Assembly: GCA_963739245.1 (NCBI GenBank)
Contig: CAVTZP010000004.1
Span: 98,174 to 162,173 of the forward strand
Direction of reading: 5' to 3'
Origin: CAVTZP01 sp963739245
GTDB lineage: Bacteria; Chloroflexota; Dehalococcoidia; Dehalococcoidales; BS750m-G39
DNA: 64,000 nt
Both the position numbers and the translations under genes were made by a program. The first letter of the stretch is position 1. Each line of letters opens with the position of its first letter. Under the pieces are notes generated by a model. The model saw only the letters and a list, made by a program, of their open reading frames with translations, was not told the origin of the DNA and did not search any database. Shown here in pieces: positions 8,556-17,202 of this stretch.

Positions 8556-9704
8556 CTAGGTGACGCTTGACTCTTTGTTATACAGCCGCTCTTTCCAGCG
8601 GACGCCGGCGCCGACCGCCTGGCGCGAACCGGCGTAGAGACCGTTTAGGATAAGGAAAGAGAACCCAATCGGGTGTAAGACGGTTGAGACAATCGACTCG
8701 TGGAAGTGCTTATCAACTAGCCAGCGCATAAATACTATCACCGCAACCTGGAAAATGAGAATAAGCCGCCAGTCGCTGGGGTCAGCGGCGACGAATAACT
8801 CCCGCCAGAGCCAGTAGAAGGGGGCCAGAAAGAAGATATAGCCGGCGACCAGTAACCCGAGCAGGGCTAGTTTGGATAGTGATGCCACCGAATATATCCA
8901 CCTGCTAACCCCATCCCACATCGCCCCCACCCCTTGATACGTCTGGCATGAGACTATTGGAGATAGGTCAACAGCTATATGCCGCCCACCGCTTCGGTTT
9001 ACCTCAATTCCAAGCCAGACATCTTCCAGTATCCTTGTTTTTACTGCCTTGTGCCCGCCAAACCGCCAGTATTCCTCGGTGGGAAAGAGGAGGAACTGAC
9101 CGATGGCTAGCGATGGTCTGGGTTGGCTTGAGCGCTGAAGCCACCATAGTGGCACCCAGCTCATGATGACAAAGTACATCACCGGGATGGCTATCTTTTG
9201 GGGTAACGAGGTGGTGAGCTGGCGGGGGAATCCCGAGAGCAGGGAGGAGTCATACTTAAGGGCTATGGCAAGGGTACTGCGTAACATCTGCGGGGCATGT
9301 ATAGTATCAGCGTCAGTAAAAAGTAGCCAGGAACCTCTAGCCTTCTTGGCCAGCTGGTAGCAGGCATACGGCTTACCCGCCCAGCCTTCGGGAAGCGTCT
9401 TGCCGTGGAGCAGTTGTATTCGGTCATCGGTGGCGGCTATTTGCTCCACAACCTTAGCTGTGCCATCTGAGGAGTGGTCATCCAGCACCAGAATCTCAAA
9501 GTTGGGATAGTCCTGCTTTTGCAGGGACTCAAGGCACGGCTTAATGTCTATCTCCTCATCCCGGGCCGGGATAAGGACAGAGATAAGGGGTGCTGCCTCT
9601 GGTATCTTACTCTCAGCGGCTGGGGTCTTGAGGCTCCTCAGATTCAGGATAAGATTGAGCATAAAGGCGAGTAAACCAACAGCTATTATTACCTGATATA
9701 GCAT
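8556..9704 (-). CDS. Family 2 membrane glycosyltransferase (CrtQ/HpnB-like)
   Basis: A 382-residue integral-membrane glycosyltransferase. An N-terminal membrane segment (1-22) precedes a GT-A domain with SVLIPARDEE, LVLDDHSSDGT, and LFTDADT (the DxD metal site), followed by an ILEDVWLG (ED) acceptor motif and an RWIYS sequence like the QxxRW motif. Two or three C-terminal membrane helices complete it. The layout resembles 4,4'-diaponeurosporenoate or hopene-associated glycosyltransferases that glycosylate lipids or carotenoids. The acceptor is unknown, and no carotenoid or hopanoid genes are in the window. It faces hisC convergently and lies downstream of plsY, which also works at the membrane. 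Confidence 0.8.
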   Translation of the reverse strand: MLYQVIIAVGLLAFMLNLILNLRSLKTPAAESKIPEAAPLISVLIPARDEEIDIKPCLESLQKQDYPNFEILVLDDHSSDGTAKVVEQIAATDDRIQLLHGKTLPEGWAGKPYACYQLAKKARGSWLLFTDADTIHAPQMLRSTLAIALKYDSSLLSGFPRQLTTSLPQKIAIPVMYFVIMSWVPLWWLQRSSQPRPSLAIGQFLLFPTEEYWRFGGHKAVKTRILEDVWLGIEVNRSGGRHIAVDLSPIVSCQTYQGVGAMWDGVSRWIYSVASLSKLALLGLLVAGYIFFLAPFYWLWRELFVAADPSDWRLILIFQVAVIVFMRWLVDKHFHESIVSTVLHPIGFSFLILNGLYAGSRQAVGAGVRWKERLYNKESSVT

Positions 9705-9726
9705 GCCGTAATCCTGCCCTTGCCAA

Positions 9727-10347
9727 CTAAATTTGGCGTTTTGCTGGGTGAAGCCAGCGAATGAGCCTTCCCTTAAATCTGGGGATGGTCTTTAGCTCGT
9801 CAAAATGTTTTACCGCCAGTATCGCCAGCACGCACAGCATGAATAGAGATTCCCATGAGTTCCCCTTGGTCGCTAATAGATAGGCTAGTGAGCCGATGGC
9901 ACCGAGCATCACTGCCCAGGCATCGATTTCTATAAGCAGAGCGCCTAAGAGCATAAAGATAATAAATGCAGCTAGTATGTAGTGTTGGGGTATGGCTGAG
10001 AGGACGCCGAGGGTTACCCCTATTGCCTTCCCACCCCTTAGCCCAAGCAGCGGGGAGAAGGCGTGCCCCAATATGGCACTCAGTCCTACTGCCATAACGA
10101 TGGGATCAGGAAGTCCAAAGAGGGAATGCGCTAGAATTACGAAAGGCACACCTTTGGCCATGTCCAGAATTACTGCCAGGATACCTGCCTTACGACCTCC
10201 AGCGCGGAAGACATTGGCTGCCCCCGGATTGCCATCGCCGTAAGCTCTTATATTTTTGCCCAACAGCCACCGCCCAACCCACACCGAAAAGGGGCAAGCT
10301 CCCAACCAAAAGGCACAGATAACTAATAATAATGCTTCTAGCTGCAT
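9727..10347 (-). CDS. plsY: Acyl-phosphate:glycerol-3-phosphate acyltransferase PlsY
   Basis: Integral-membrane acyltransferase of about 206 residues with five or so helices. It transfers an acyl group from acyl-phosphate to glycerol 3-phosphate in the first step of phospholipid synthesis. Family motifs are present: GDGNPGAANVFRAGG (glycerol-phosphate binding), DMAKG, and GHAFSPLLGLRGGKA (acyl-phosphate and catalytic loop). The first loop reads ACPFSV instead of the common SxPxG, a modest deviation. An upstream GTG at 10359 would add four residues; the ATG at 10347 is preferred by family length. It is transcribed together with the glycosyltransferase, 22 bp downstream. Confidence 0.92.
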   Translation of the reverse strand: MQLEALLLVICAFWLGACPFSVWVGRWLLGKNIRAYGDGNPGAANVFRAGGRKAGILAVILDMAKGVPFVILAHSLFGLPDPIVMAVGLSAILGHAFSPLLGLRGGKAIGVTLGVLSAIPQHYILAAFIIFMLLGALLIEIDAWAVMLGAIGSLAYLLATKGNSWESLFMLCVLAILAVKHFDELKTIPRFKGRLIRWLHPAKRQI

Positions 10348-10432
10348 TTCTGAACACACCTAGGCAAACTTGGTATAGTATAGAACAAAACTTTGTTGCG
10401 GTCAAGAGTTAAGTTGTGCCTTAGGCGTCGCC

Positions 10433-10462
10433 TTGACTTTGAAATACGTGTTAGGATATGAT
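10433..10462 (+). promoter_or_regulatory. Candidate promoter of the oxidase/hydroxylase operon
   Basis: TTGACT at 10433-10438 and TATGAT at 10457-10462 with 18-bp spacing lie in the 245-bp gap between plsY and the FAD-oxidase gene. This would be the main promoter for the long plus-strand locus, with a leader of about 120 nt. Assigned by eye only. Confidence 0.4.
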
Positions 10463-10592
10463 ATACTATCGAGCGAATGTGACTATGCAGTGAAAGCTGT
10501 GAACCCTATCTAATATCTCACTTCAGAAAGATGCCCTTTGCCTCTGTGGCCTTCTCTGGTGTTGAGCGTAAGAGTAACTGGAGGGTGGTAAT

Positions 10593-12050
10593 GTGAGTAT
10601 AAAACAGGAGCTTTTGGGAATAGCGGGGCCGAAGCATTTTTCGGATGTCCCTGAAGTTCTGGACACATATTCTAAGGACTTTAGTCTGCTACCTCCTGTA
10701 GTGCCTAATTATGTGGTAAAGCCAAAGGATGTCCAGGGGGTTCAAAAGGTCATCCAATTGGCCAACGAGCGTCTCATTCCCGTGGTGCCGGTTAGCTCGG
10801 GGGTACACTTCCATGGGGCAACTATTCCTAAGCAAGGCGGCATTGTCCTGGACTTGAGCGGCATGGACCAGATTCTGGAGGTTGACGAGCTGAACAAAAG
10901 GGTGAGAATTGAAGCTGGTGTTACCTGGGAGCAGCTTGTCAAGGCACTGGGGAAAAAGGGCTTTAGAATGATAATGCCGTTGCTACCTCACCCCCGGCGT
11001 TCTGTAGTTACTGACTGGCTGGAAAGGGAAGTACCCACCAATACCGTTTATGATTATGGGGAACCGCTTCAGGGTATGGAGGTGGTTTGGCCGACTGGGG
11101 AAATCTTTCGGACTGGCTCCGCTAGCGTAGCCGGTTATCCTGACTCACCGTCGAAGGGGGCTAATCCTTCGGGACCAGGCTTGGATTTCTATCGCTTTCT
11201 CCAGGGGGCTCAAGGGACGATGGGGGTAGTAACCTGGGCAAATCTGAAGATTGAATATATACCTAAGATGGACAAGGTTCTTTTGGCTCCCGTTCGTGAA
11301 CTCAACCACGCTGTCGACTTCCTGTATCGGGTTCTGAGGCTAAGGATTATCCAAGAGTGCCTTCTCTTGAATAATATTAATTTGGCAGCTATCATTGCCC
11401 AGGATGGGCCCGGTGACTTTGAAGAGTTACGGGCATCATTGCCACCGTGGACTCTCATCCTGGTAGTAAGCGGAATGCAGAGACGTCCCGAGGAACAGCT
11501 CCAGTATGAGGAGGAGACTCTTCATGGGGTTATCAAAAATGAATTTCCCGAAATTTCCCTGGCTGAAAGTCTCCCTGGCGTGTCTAGCTTAGGCAAGAAA
11601 CTCTTGCCACTACTTCGCCAGCCCTGGCCCAAGGAAAAGACCTACTGGAAGAACCGCTACAAGGGGGCTTGCCAGAGCCTTTTCTTCATCACCAAGCCGG
11701 TTTTGGCTTCAAAATTCATTGATAAGGTGAAAGAGGTCGCCGCCAAATTTGATTATCCTTCAAGTGATATCGGTGGCTATCTCCAGCCGATAGAGCATAA
11801 CCGGGCCTGTCATCTGGAATTTAACTTCTTCTATGACCCGGCTAACTCTTCAGAGGTAGAAAAGGTCAGAAAGTTATATCATTACGCTGCCCCTGTCTTG
11901 CTAAATGAAGGGGCTCTTTTTACCCGGCCTTACGGGGAACTAGCCAAGCTGGTATACGAGAGAGCCGCCGGGTATACGGAAACCCTAAAAAGGGTGAAAA
12001 AGGTCTTTGACCCCAACAATATTATGAATCCGGGGAATTTATGTTTCTAA
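10593..12050 (+). CDS. FAD-linked oxidase (GlcD / PCMH-type)
   Basis: A 485-residue flavoprotein of the VAO/PCMH family. The FAD-binding_4 domain (about 35-220) shows VVPVSSGVHFHGATIP and IVLDLSGMDQI, and continues with the TGSASVAGYP and GAQGTMGVVTWA FAD motifs; a C-terminal FAD-oxidase cap domain follows and ends with FDPNNIMNPGNLCF, the hallmark of GlcD, 4-cresol dehydrogenase and VAO enzymes. It would oxidise an alpha-hydroxy acid or alcohol. The next gene encodes a CCG Fe-S protein, the usual electron acceptor partner (GlcF-like), so the pair probably forms a membrane- or electron-transfer-linked dehydrogenase. GTG start at 10593 with GGAGGGTGG upstream. The substrate is unknown. Confidence 0.85.
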   Translation: MSIKQELLGIAGPKHFSDVPEVLDTYSKDFSLLPPVVPNYVVKPKDVQGVQKVIQLANERLIPVVPVSSGVHFHGATIPKQGGIVLDLSGMDQILEVDELNKRVRIEAGVTWEQLVKALGKKGFRMIMPLLPHPRRSVVTDWLEREVPTNTVYDYGEPLQGMEVVWPTGEIFRTGSASVAGYPDSPSKGANPSGPGLDFYRFLQGAQGTMGVVTWANLKIEYIPKMDKVLLAPVRELNHAVDFLYRVLRLRIIQECLLLNNINLAAIIAQDGPGDFEELRASLPPWTLILVVSGMQRRPEEQLQYEEETLHGVIKNEFPEISLAESLPGVSSLGKKLLPLLRQPWPKEKTYWKNRYKGACQSLFFITKPVLASKFIDKVKEVAAKFDYPSSDIGGYLQPIEHNRACHLEFNFFYDPANSSEVEKVRKLYHYAAPVLLNEGALFTRPYGELAKLVYERAAGYTETLKRVKKVFDPNNIMNPGNLCF

Positions 12051-12060
12051 GGAGCTAGAG

Positions 12061-13356
12061 ATGCTCAAAGGAAAAACAAGTCTGGATGTAACTCAAGTAG
12101 ATAATTTTATCTTTGATATGAGCAAGTGTATCAAGTGCAAAGGGTGCAACTGGGTAGACCACGTATATATGCCGGGAGTAAAGTTCAGCACCAGATGCCC
12201 TAGCGCCACCAGGTATTTGTTTGACTCTTATGGCGCCTACGGCAAGATGAGGATTGGGCTGGCGCTGGTTGAAGGGAGACTTAATTACTCTGATGAACTC
12301 TTAAAGACACTCTATGCTTGCTCCCTTTGTGGTGCCTGTGACGTTGGCTGTAAGCGGAATCTTGATTTGGAAATAGAGCTCACCCTTGAGGCACTCAGGA
12401 TAAAGGCGGTAAAAGATGGCAAGGGCCCTATGCCCCAACACCAAAAAGCAGCTCAAAATATACTGACAAAGCATAACCGCTTCGGTGCGCCTCACCAGGA
12501 CCGAACCAAATGGCTCCCTCAGGGAATAAAACCCTCGTCCAAGGCTGATGTGCTTTACTTTGTCGGTTGTTCCGCTTCCTATACTAACCCGGAGATTGCC
12601 CAGGCAACGGCTAAGATACTGAATGCTTCGGGTACTCCATTTATGCTAATGCCCGATGAGTGGTGCTGTGGCAATATGCTCTACTCGGTAGGTATGATAG
12701 ATGAGGCAAGAAAGCTGGCGCAGCGCAATCTTGACGCCGTCAGGCAAAGCGGGGCCACCACCCTCCTCCTCAGCTGTGCCGAGGGCTACCGAATGTGGAA
12801 GGTTGACTATCCCAAGATACTTAATATATCCACTGCCGATTTGGGGTTCAGGGTGGTGCATCTGACGGAGTTTGTCGACGAATTGCTCAAAAAGGGCGCT
12901 CTCAAGCTTGCCAAGCGGGTTGATTTGCGATTGACCTACCATGATTCGTGTAGCTTGAGCCGGCTCAGTGAACCCTGGGTACCATGGAAAGGGGAGCGGG
13001 GACAATGGGGAACAGTGACCCCACCCCTGGAGCGGAGGCGGGGTACTAACGGGGTCTACCAGCAGCCAAGGGATATTCTGAAGGCTATCCCCGGCGTCCG
13101 GTTGGTGGAAATGCCTAGGCTGAGAGAGAATGCTTTTTGTTGTGGTGCTGGGCGGGGGACCATGGAAGCCTTCCCCGATTTTGCTTTGTGGGCGGCGGAG
13201 CAAAGGCTAATCGAGGTAAAAGAAGTAGGTGCTGAAGCTGTTGTCTCTGCTTGCCCCTGGTGCAAGGATAATTTTACCAAGGCGGTTGGCCAGAACGGAG
13301 AAAGGCTGAAGGTATTTGATATCTCGGAACTCATCCTGGCATCAATTGGAGTGTAG
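12061..13356 (+). CDS. Fe-S oxidoreductase with two CCG domains (GlcF/HdrD-like)
   Basis: A 431-residue electron-transfer protein. Cysteine clusters CIKCKGC and CSLCGACDVGCKR near residues 20-100 would bind [4Fe-4S] centres. Two CCG cysteine-rich domains follow: FVGCSASYT ... EWCCGNM, and YHDSCSLSR ... AFCCGAGRG, the type found in GlcF, GlpC, LutA and HdrB/D. The first cluster is atypical (CxxCxxC followed by a distant CPS) compared with the plain ferredoxin pattern. It lies 10 bp downstream of the FAD oxidase, so it likely takes electrons from it and passes them to quinone or another carrier. There is no membrane segment, so the membrane link, if any, is elsewhere. Confidence 0.85.
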   Translation: MLKGKTSLDVTQVDNFIFDMSKCIKCKGCNWVDHVYMPGVKFSTRCPSATRYLFDSYGAYGKMRIGLALVEGRLNYSDELLKTLYACSLCGACDVGCKRNLDLEIELTLEALRIKAVKDGKGPMPQHQKAAQNILTKHNRFGAPHQDRTKWLPQGIKPSSKADVLYFVGCSASYTNPEIAQATAKILNASGTPFMLMPDEWCCGNMLYSVGMIDEARKLAQRNLDAVRQSGATTLLLSCAEGYRMWKVDYPKILNISTADLGFRVVHLTEFVDELLKKGALKLAKRVDLRLTYHDSCSLSRLSEPWVPWKGERGQWGTVTPPLERRRGTNGVYQQPRDILKAIPGVRLVEMPRLRENAFCCGAGRGTMEAFPDFALWAAEQRLIEVKEVGAEAVVSACPWCKDNFTKAVGQNGERLKVFDISELILASIGV

Positions 13357-13368
13357 GCTTAGCGGGTT

Positions 13369-13395
13369 CCCAGAAAAATCAGAGATTTTTCTGGG
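13369..13395. repeat. Perfect hairpin between operon genes
   Basis: Inverted repeat with 12-bp arms (13369-13380 and 13384-13395) and a 3-nt loop, located between the Fe-S gene and the second FAD oxidase. It lacks a T-run, so it more likely stabilises or processes mRNA, or attenuates, than terminates. The next gene's GAGGAGG lies about 8 bp downstream. Confidence 0.6.
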
Positions 13396-13415
13396 TAGTC
13401 TTGAGGAGGCAGGTA

Positions 13416-15016
13416 ATGGCTATATCTCAAGAGGCATATAAGATACTTGAATCTATCGTCGGTGCTGAGTATATTTCGACTGACCCGGTAGTTTGCGAAG
13501 GCTATCGGGCTGGACCAGGGGGGTATGAGTGTGGGCTGGGGTATGAGAGAGTGATGACCAAGGTGCCGGGGTGTGTCATTCTGCCCCGCACTACAGAAGA
13601 GGTCCAGAAGATAGTCAAGGTTTGTAACCGCTATAAAATCCCCTATGTTCCCTATAGCACTGGATGGTATGGTGCCCGTTCTCATCCCCATGTTGCCGAC
13701 GAGTTGCTTATTGATATGAAAAGGATGACTGATTTCGAGATTGACGAGAAGCATCTCTACGCTGTTGTTGGGACGGGTATTATCTACTCGCAGCTCCAGG
13801 AAGAGGCGATGAAGAGGGGCATGTATATTGTTGTTGGTGGTGGTGGCTCACAGGTGTCAGCCATTGCCAATATGCTAGGTGATGGCTGGTCACCCCTCAG
13901 TTACCGAATTGGCCTACCCCACCGGCGTATACTGGGGACGGAGCTCGTCTTGCCTGATGGGGAGATAGTCCAGATGGGCTCGTTGGCCTTGCAAGATGAC
14001 CCCTTCTGGGGTGAGGGGTTGGGACCAGACCTTCGGGGATTGCTGCGTGGTTTTACCGGGCTCAGGGGTTGTCTTGGGATTGTGACCAAAATGGCGATAA
14101 AGCTTCTGCCATTCCAACCGGAAAGGCTTGAGCCATCAGGTATTTCGCCCAACACCACCCTGCAGCTCCCGGAAAAGAGGGTGAAGTGGATTAATTTTGC
14201 CATGCCTAGCAGGGATGCCATGAGACAGGCGATGTATGAGATGGCAAGGGCAGAGATAGGGGCGGGGTTACCAAGGTGCCCCTATTCTGGCGGGCAATTG
14301 CCAGGGCAAGGTCAAAGGAGGAGTTCTGGGAACTCTGGTCAAAAGAGAACGAAGAGACCATCAGCAATTTTCATCTTCTCCGCGTACTTGCTCATCGGGT
14401 TTGCCTCTGAGGAGCAGATGGAATACGAGGAGCGGGTGCTCAATGGATATTATAACCGAGCTTGGGGGAGAGGCTCGCCGCACCCGACCTTCGGATGAGT
14501 CCTGGTTTAAGAATGCCGACTCCGCCGGGATGTGGCTGATGTGCGGCTCGTATGTCTCAGTGGATTACGTTATAGAAACGGTTGAGCATGCTATACCCCA
14601 CGGGGAGAACTATGCCAAGCTGAAGAGAAAATTTACCCCGCCGCTTATGCCGGACTATGGCGACCCCGGCTGGTTCCAGAGCCTTTGAACTGGGTCACCA
14701 AGGTTACTCCGAGTTCCTTGTCTACTGGGACCCCGACGAAAATACCGACAAGGTTGACCAGTTCTACCTTGAAACTTCTAAGGAAAACATCAGAAAACGC
14801 TTTTATACCGCACTCATTGGTCCGCACCAGCCGCTTTATTTGACCGGACCAGCCTATGGACCGAATTACCATAAATGGCTGTTAGCGGTGAAGGATGAGT
14901 TTGACCCTAACTTTATCTGTCACCCCCCCGTTCCCCTAGCCCATGACCAGTTTGTGGAGCGGGCGGAGTGGATGAGGCCAATGAAGGACTGGGAAAGCCC
15001 TGAAATTGCACCATAG
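13416..15016 (+). pseudogene. Second FAD-linked oxidase (VAO-type), frameshifted
   Basis: The reading frame begins at the ATG at 13416 (GAGGAGG upstream) and encodes a VAO/4-cresol-dehydrogenase-like flavoprotein: VPYSTGWYGARSHP, GGGGSQVSAIANMLGDG and GFTGLRGCLGIVTKMA are FAD-domain segments. Homologous sequence then jumps among frames near 14262, 14386, 14440 and 14684; the pieces (FWRAIARARSKEEFWELWS, LIGFASEEQMEYEERVL, SAGMWLMCGSYVSVDYV, GHQGYSEFLVYWDPDENTD) join into one continuous protein of about 533 residues ending FDPNFICHPP. Four single-base indels within 430 bp mean either a decayed gene or poor assembly. Its place in the operon suggests a paralogous partner of the first FAD oxidase. 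Confidence 0.75.
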
Positions 15017-15096
15017 TTTTTGCTAAAATAGAGAAGTAGAAGAGACCCTGAGAGGATTTTTTTGTTGGATTCGGGTATAATTGGAGAAGGTAGGTT

Positions 15097-15321
15097 ATGG
15101 CTAAGGCAAAAATGCTCTGCCCCTTTTCCGGAGAACTATGTAAGGATTGTCCGGTATATAGAGGCCGGCATTATTACTTGTGTTTCTGCCAGAAATATCG
15201 TGGATGTTTGACTAAACCGGGGAAAATACCCCGTATGTTAAGGACAGATTCCAACGGGAAGTTTAAGATGCCGTCTCTTCCCACCGTGGCTAGAGACCCA
15301 TATATTAATCAGATGCTTTAA
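15097..15321 (+). CDS. Cys-rich small conserved-type protein
   Basis: A 74-residue protein with seven cysteines in the first half: LCPFSGELCKDCPVYRGRHY followed by LCFC and GC. Such spacing could bind an Fe-S cluster or zinc. The rest is polar and basic without membrane segments. AGGTAGG precedes the ATG. It lies between the FAD-oxidase genes and the molybdenum-hydroxylase genes, all on the same strand, so it may act in electron transfer or cofactor assembly for that locus, but I do not know the function. The CPFSG...CPxYRGRHY pattern looks like a conserved motif rather than random coding. Confidence 0.65.
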   Translation: MAKAKMLCPFSGELCKDCPVYRGRHYYLCFCQKYRGCLTKPGKIPRMLRTDSNGKFKMPSLPTVARDPYINQML

Positions 15322-15349
15322 AAACATGTAAAAGGAGGCCTAACTTAAA

Positions 15350-15808
15350 ATGCTTATGGAAGGGAAGTTTACCTTGAAAGCACCTATTCAGCAGGTATGG
15401 GATTTTCTGCTTGAGCCAGGGACGCTGGCTTCCTGTATTCCCGGGGCTGAAAAAATGGAACGTATTGATGACAAGACTTATGAAAGCGTAGTTAAACAGA
15501 AGGTTGGACCGATAGCAGTAAAGTTTAAATTCACCACTACCTTAACTGAGATAGACCCACCAAAGCACCTGAAGGCGGTTGGCAGGGGTGCTGACATAAC
15601 CAAGGCCGGTACCTTTACTCAGGAGACCATTGTTAATCTAAAAGAGATCGCCAAGGATGAAGTAGAGGTATCATATAGCTCCAATGTAAGTATATCCGGT
15701 CGGCTGGCTACCTTTGGGGAAAGGATAATGCGCGCTAAGGCTAAGTCAGTGGGAGAAGAGTTTACCAGGAATCTGCAGGAGAAACTAACGAGTCGAACAG
15801 GCAGATAG
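15350..15808 (+). CDS. CoxG-like SRPBCC protein
   Basis: A 152-residue protein of the CoxG (carbon monoxide dehydrogenase subunit G) branch of the SRPBCC/START-like fold: EGKFTLKAPIQQVWDFLLEP at the N-terminus, GCIPGAE-like CIPGAEKME, and KVGPIAVKFKFT. CoxG proteins are not catalytic subunits; in carbon monoxide dehydrogenase loci they help recruit or mature the enzyme at the membrane. The gene directly precedes the medium, small and large hydroxylase subunits, as in cox clusters. AAGGAGG at about 15332-15338 supports the ATG at 15350 (an ATG at 15356 is possible). It lacks the C-terminal membrane anchor of some CoxG proteins. Confidence 0.82.
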   Translation: MLMEGKFTLKAPIQQVWDFLLEPGTLASCIPGAEKMERIDDKTYESVVKQKVGPIAVKFKFTTTLTEIDPPKHLKAVGRGADITKAGTFTQETIVNLKEIAKDEVEVSYSSNVSISGRLATFGERIMRAKAKSVGEEFTRNLQEKLTSRTGR

Positions 15809-15832
15809 ACATTTGGAAACGGAGGCTCAAGA

Positions 15833-16705
15833 ATGATAAAAGACTTTGAATACCTTACCCCCGCGACACTCAAAGAAGCCCTCACTTTGCTGGACAAGTA
15901 CAAAGACGATTGCAAAGTAATTGCTGGGGGTCAGTCTCTGCTCGTCCTGATGAGACAGGGGTTGGTTGCCCCCCAGTATCTAGTCGATATTAAGGGCTTA
16001 TCTGAGCTAAGCTACGTTAAAGAGGCTAAAGAAGGGCTAAAAATTGGTGCCTTGACCACGCACCGGGCAATAGAGAAATCACCGGTAATCCAGAAGAAGT
16101 TTAGCGTACTGGCGGAGATGGAGCGAAGGCTGGCTTCAATCCAGACCCGCAACTGGGGTAGTATCGGGGGTAATATCTGTCATGGTGACCCGGCAGGAGA
16201 CCCGGCACCGGTACTAATGGCGCTGAACGCTACCCTAACTACAGCCAGCCTCAAGGGCGAAAGAAGTATGGCAATTGAAGATTTCTTCCTGGATTACTTT
16301 GAAGTGGCGCTTGAACCTGGCGAACTGCTTACCGAGATCCAGGTACCGGCTACCCCTCCCCGCACCGGCACTGCCTATACCAAATTCAACGTGATAGAAA
16401 GCGACTTGGCTACGGTGGGGGTGGCGGTGTCAATTACTCTGGGCTCAAGTGATGGTGTTTGCCAGGATGTGAGGATAGCGCTGGGTGCTGCCGCCCCAAC
16501 CCCGAGACGGGCAAAGCAGGCAGAAGCAGTGCTAAAGGGTAAAAAGATTACCGATAATCTACTCAAGGAAGCTGGGGATGTGGCTTCTACTGAGGCTGAA
16601 CCAATATCTGATATCTATGCCTCGGAGGAGTTCCGCCGGGAGTTGGTGAGGGTTATGGTGGCGCGAGTAGGTAAGGAAGCCTTAACTAGGGCAAAGCCGG
16701 CTTAA
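15833..16705 (+). CDS. Molybdenum hydroxylase FAD subunit (CoxM-like)
   Basis: The 290-residue medium subunit of a xanthine-dehydrogenase-family enzyme. It carries the FAD_binding_5 domain (VIAGGQSLLVLMRQG, then RNWGSIGGNICHGDPAGDPA, the FAD pyrophosphate motifs) and the CO_deh_flav_C domain (about 175-285). It takes electrons from the two [2Fe-2S] clusters of the small subunit to FAD and on to an external acceptor. Order M-S-L matches cox and 4-hydroxybenzoyl-CoA-reductase-type operons. It lacks the extra [4Fe-4S] loop that marks the beta subunit of 4-hydroxybenzoyl-CoA reductase. GGAGG lies before the ATG. Confidence 0.92.
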   Translation: MIKDFEYLTPATLKEALTLLDKYKDDCKVIAGGQSLLVLMRQGLVAPQYLVDIKGLSELSYVKEAKEGLKIGALTTHRAIEKSPVIQKKFSVLAEMERRLASIQTRNWGSIGGNICHGDPAGDPAPVLMALNATLTTASLKGERSMAIEDFFLDYFEVALEPGELLTEIQVPATPPRTGTAYTKFNVIESDLATVGVAVSITLGSSDGVCQDVRIALGAAAPTPRRAKQAEAVLKGKKITDNLLKEAGDVASTEAEPISDIYASEEFRRELVRVMVARVGKEALTRAKPA

Positions 16706-16722
16706 TACGGAGGTTTGATGGT

Positions 16723-17202
16723 ATGAAAAAAGAGCTAAAATTGACGGTCAATGGTCAACCTTATGAGGTGTATGTAAAGCCCAAGACATTACTGGTACAG
16801 GTTTTGCGAGACCACCTTGGGCTGACCGGAACCAAGAGGGGCTGCAGTGACAGTTCCTGCGGTGCCTGCACAGTCATGCTTAATGGCATGGCGGTTAAGT
16901 CATGCTCAGTATTAGCTATGCAGGCAAATGGGGCAGAGGTGCTCACTATTGAGGGTCTGGCTAAAGGAGCTGAGCTGACACCGCTGCAGAAAGCCTTCCT
17001 TGACCACGGTGCTTTTCAGTGCGGCTTCTGTACCTCAGGGATGCTTATGGCATCTACGGCGCTGCTAGCGGAGAACCCCAAGCCCACCAAGGAGCAGATA
17101 AAAGAGGGCATTGATGGCAACATCTGCCGCTGCACCGGCTATAACAGCATTATCCGAGCCGTAACCGCTGTGGTTAAGGGTGAGTATAAGGAGGCGAAAT
17201 GA
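16723..17202 (+). CDS. Molybdenum hydroxylase [2Fe-2S] subunit (CoxS-like)
   Basis: The 159-residue small subunit with a plant-ferredoxin-type cluster (GCSDSSCGACTVMLNGMAVKSC, quoted in two parts: GCSDSSCGAC and VKSC) and a C-terminal helical [2Fe-2S] domain (CGFCTSGMLM and CRCTGY). The two clusters relay electrons from the molybdenum cofactor to FAD. Length and motifs are normal for CoxS/HcrC-type subunits. It overlaps the large-subunit start by 4 bp. Confidence 0.94.
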   Translation: MKKELKLTVNGQPYEVYVKPKTLLVQVLRDHLGLTGTKRGCSDSSCGACTVMLNGMAVKSCSVLAMQANGAEVLTIEGLAKGAELTPLQKAFLDHGAFQCGFCTSGMLMASTALLAENPKPTKEQIKEGIDGNICRCTGYNSIIRAVTAVVKGEYKEAK

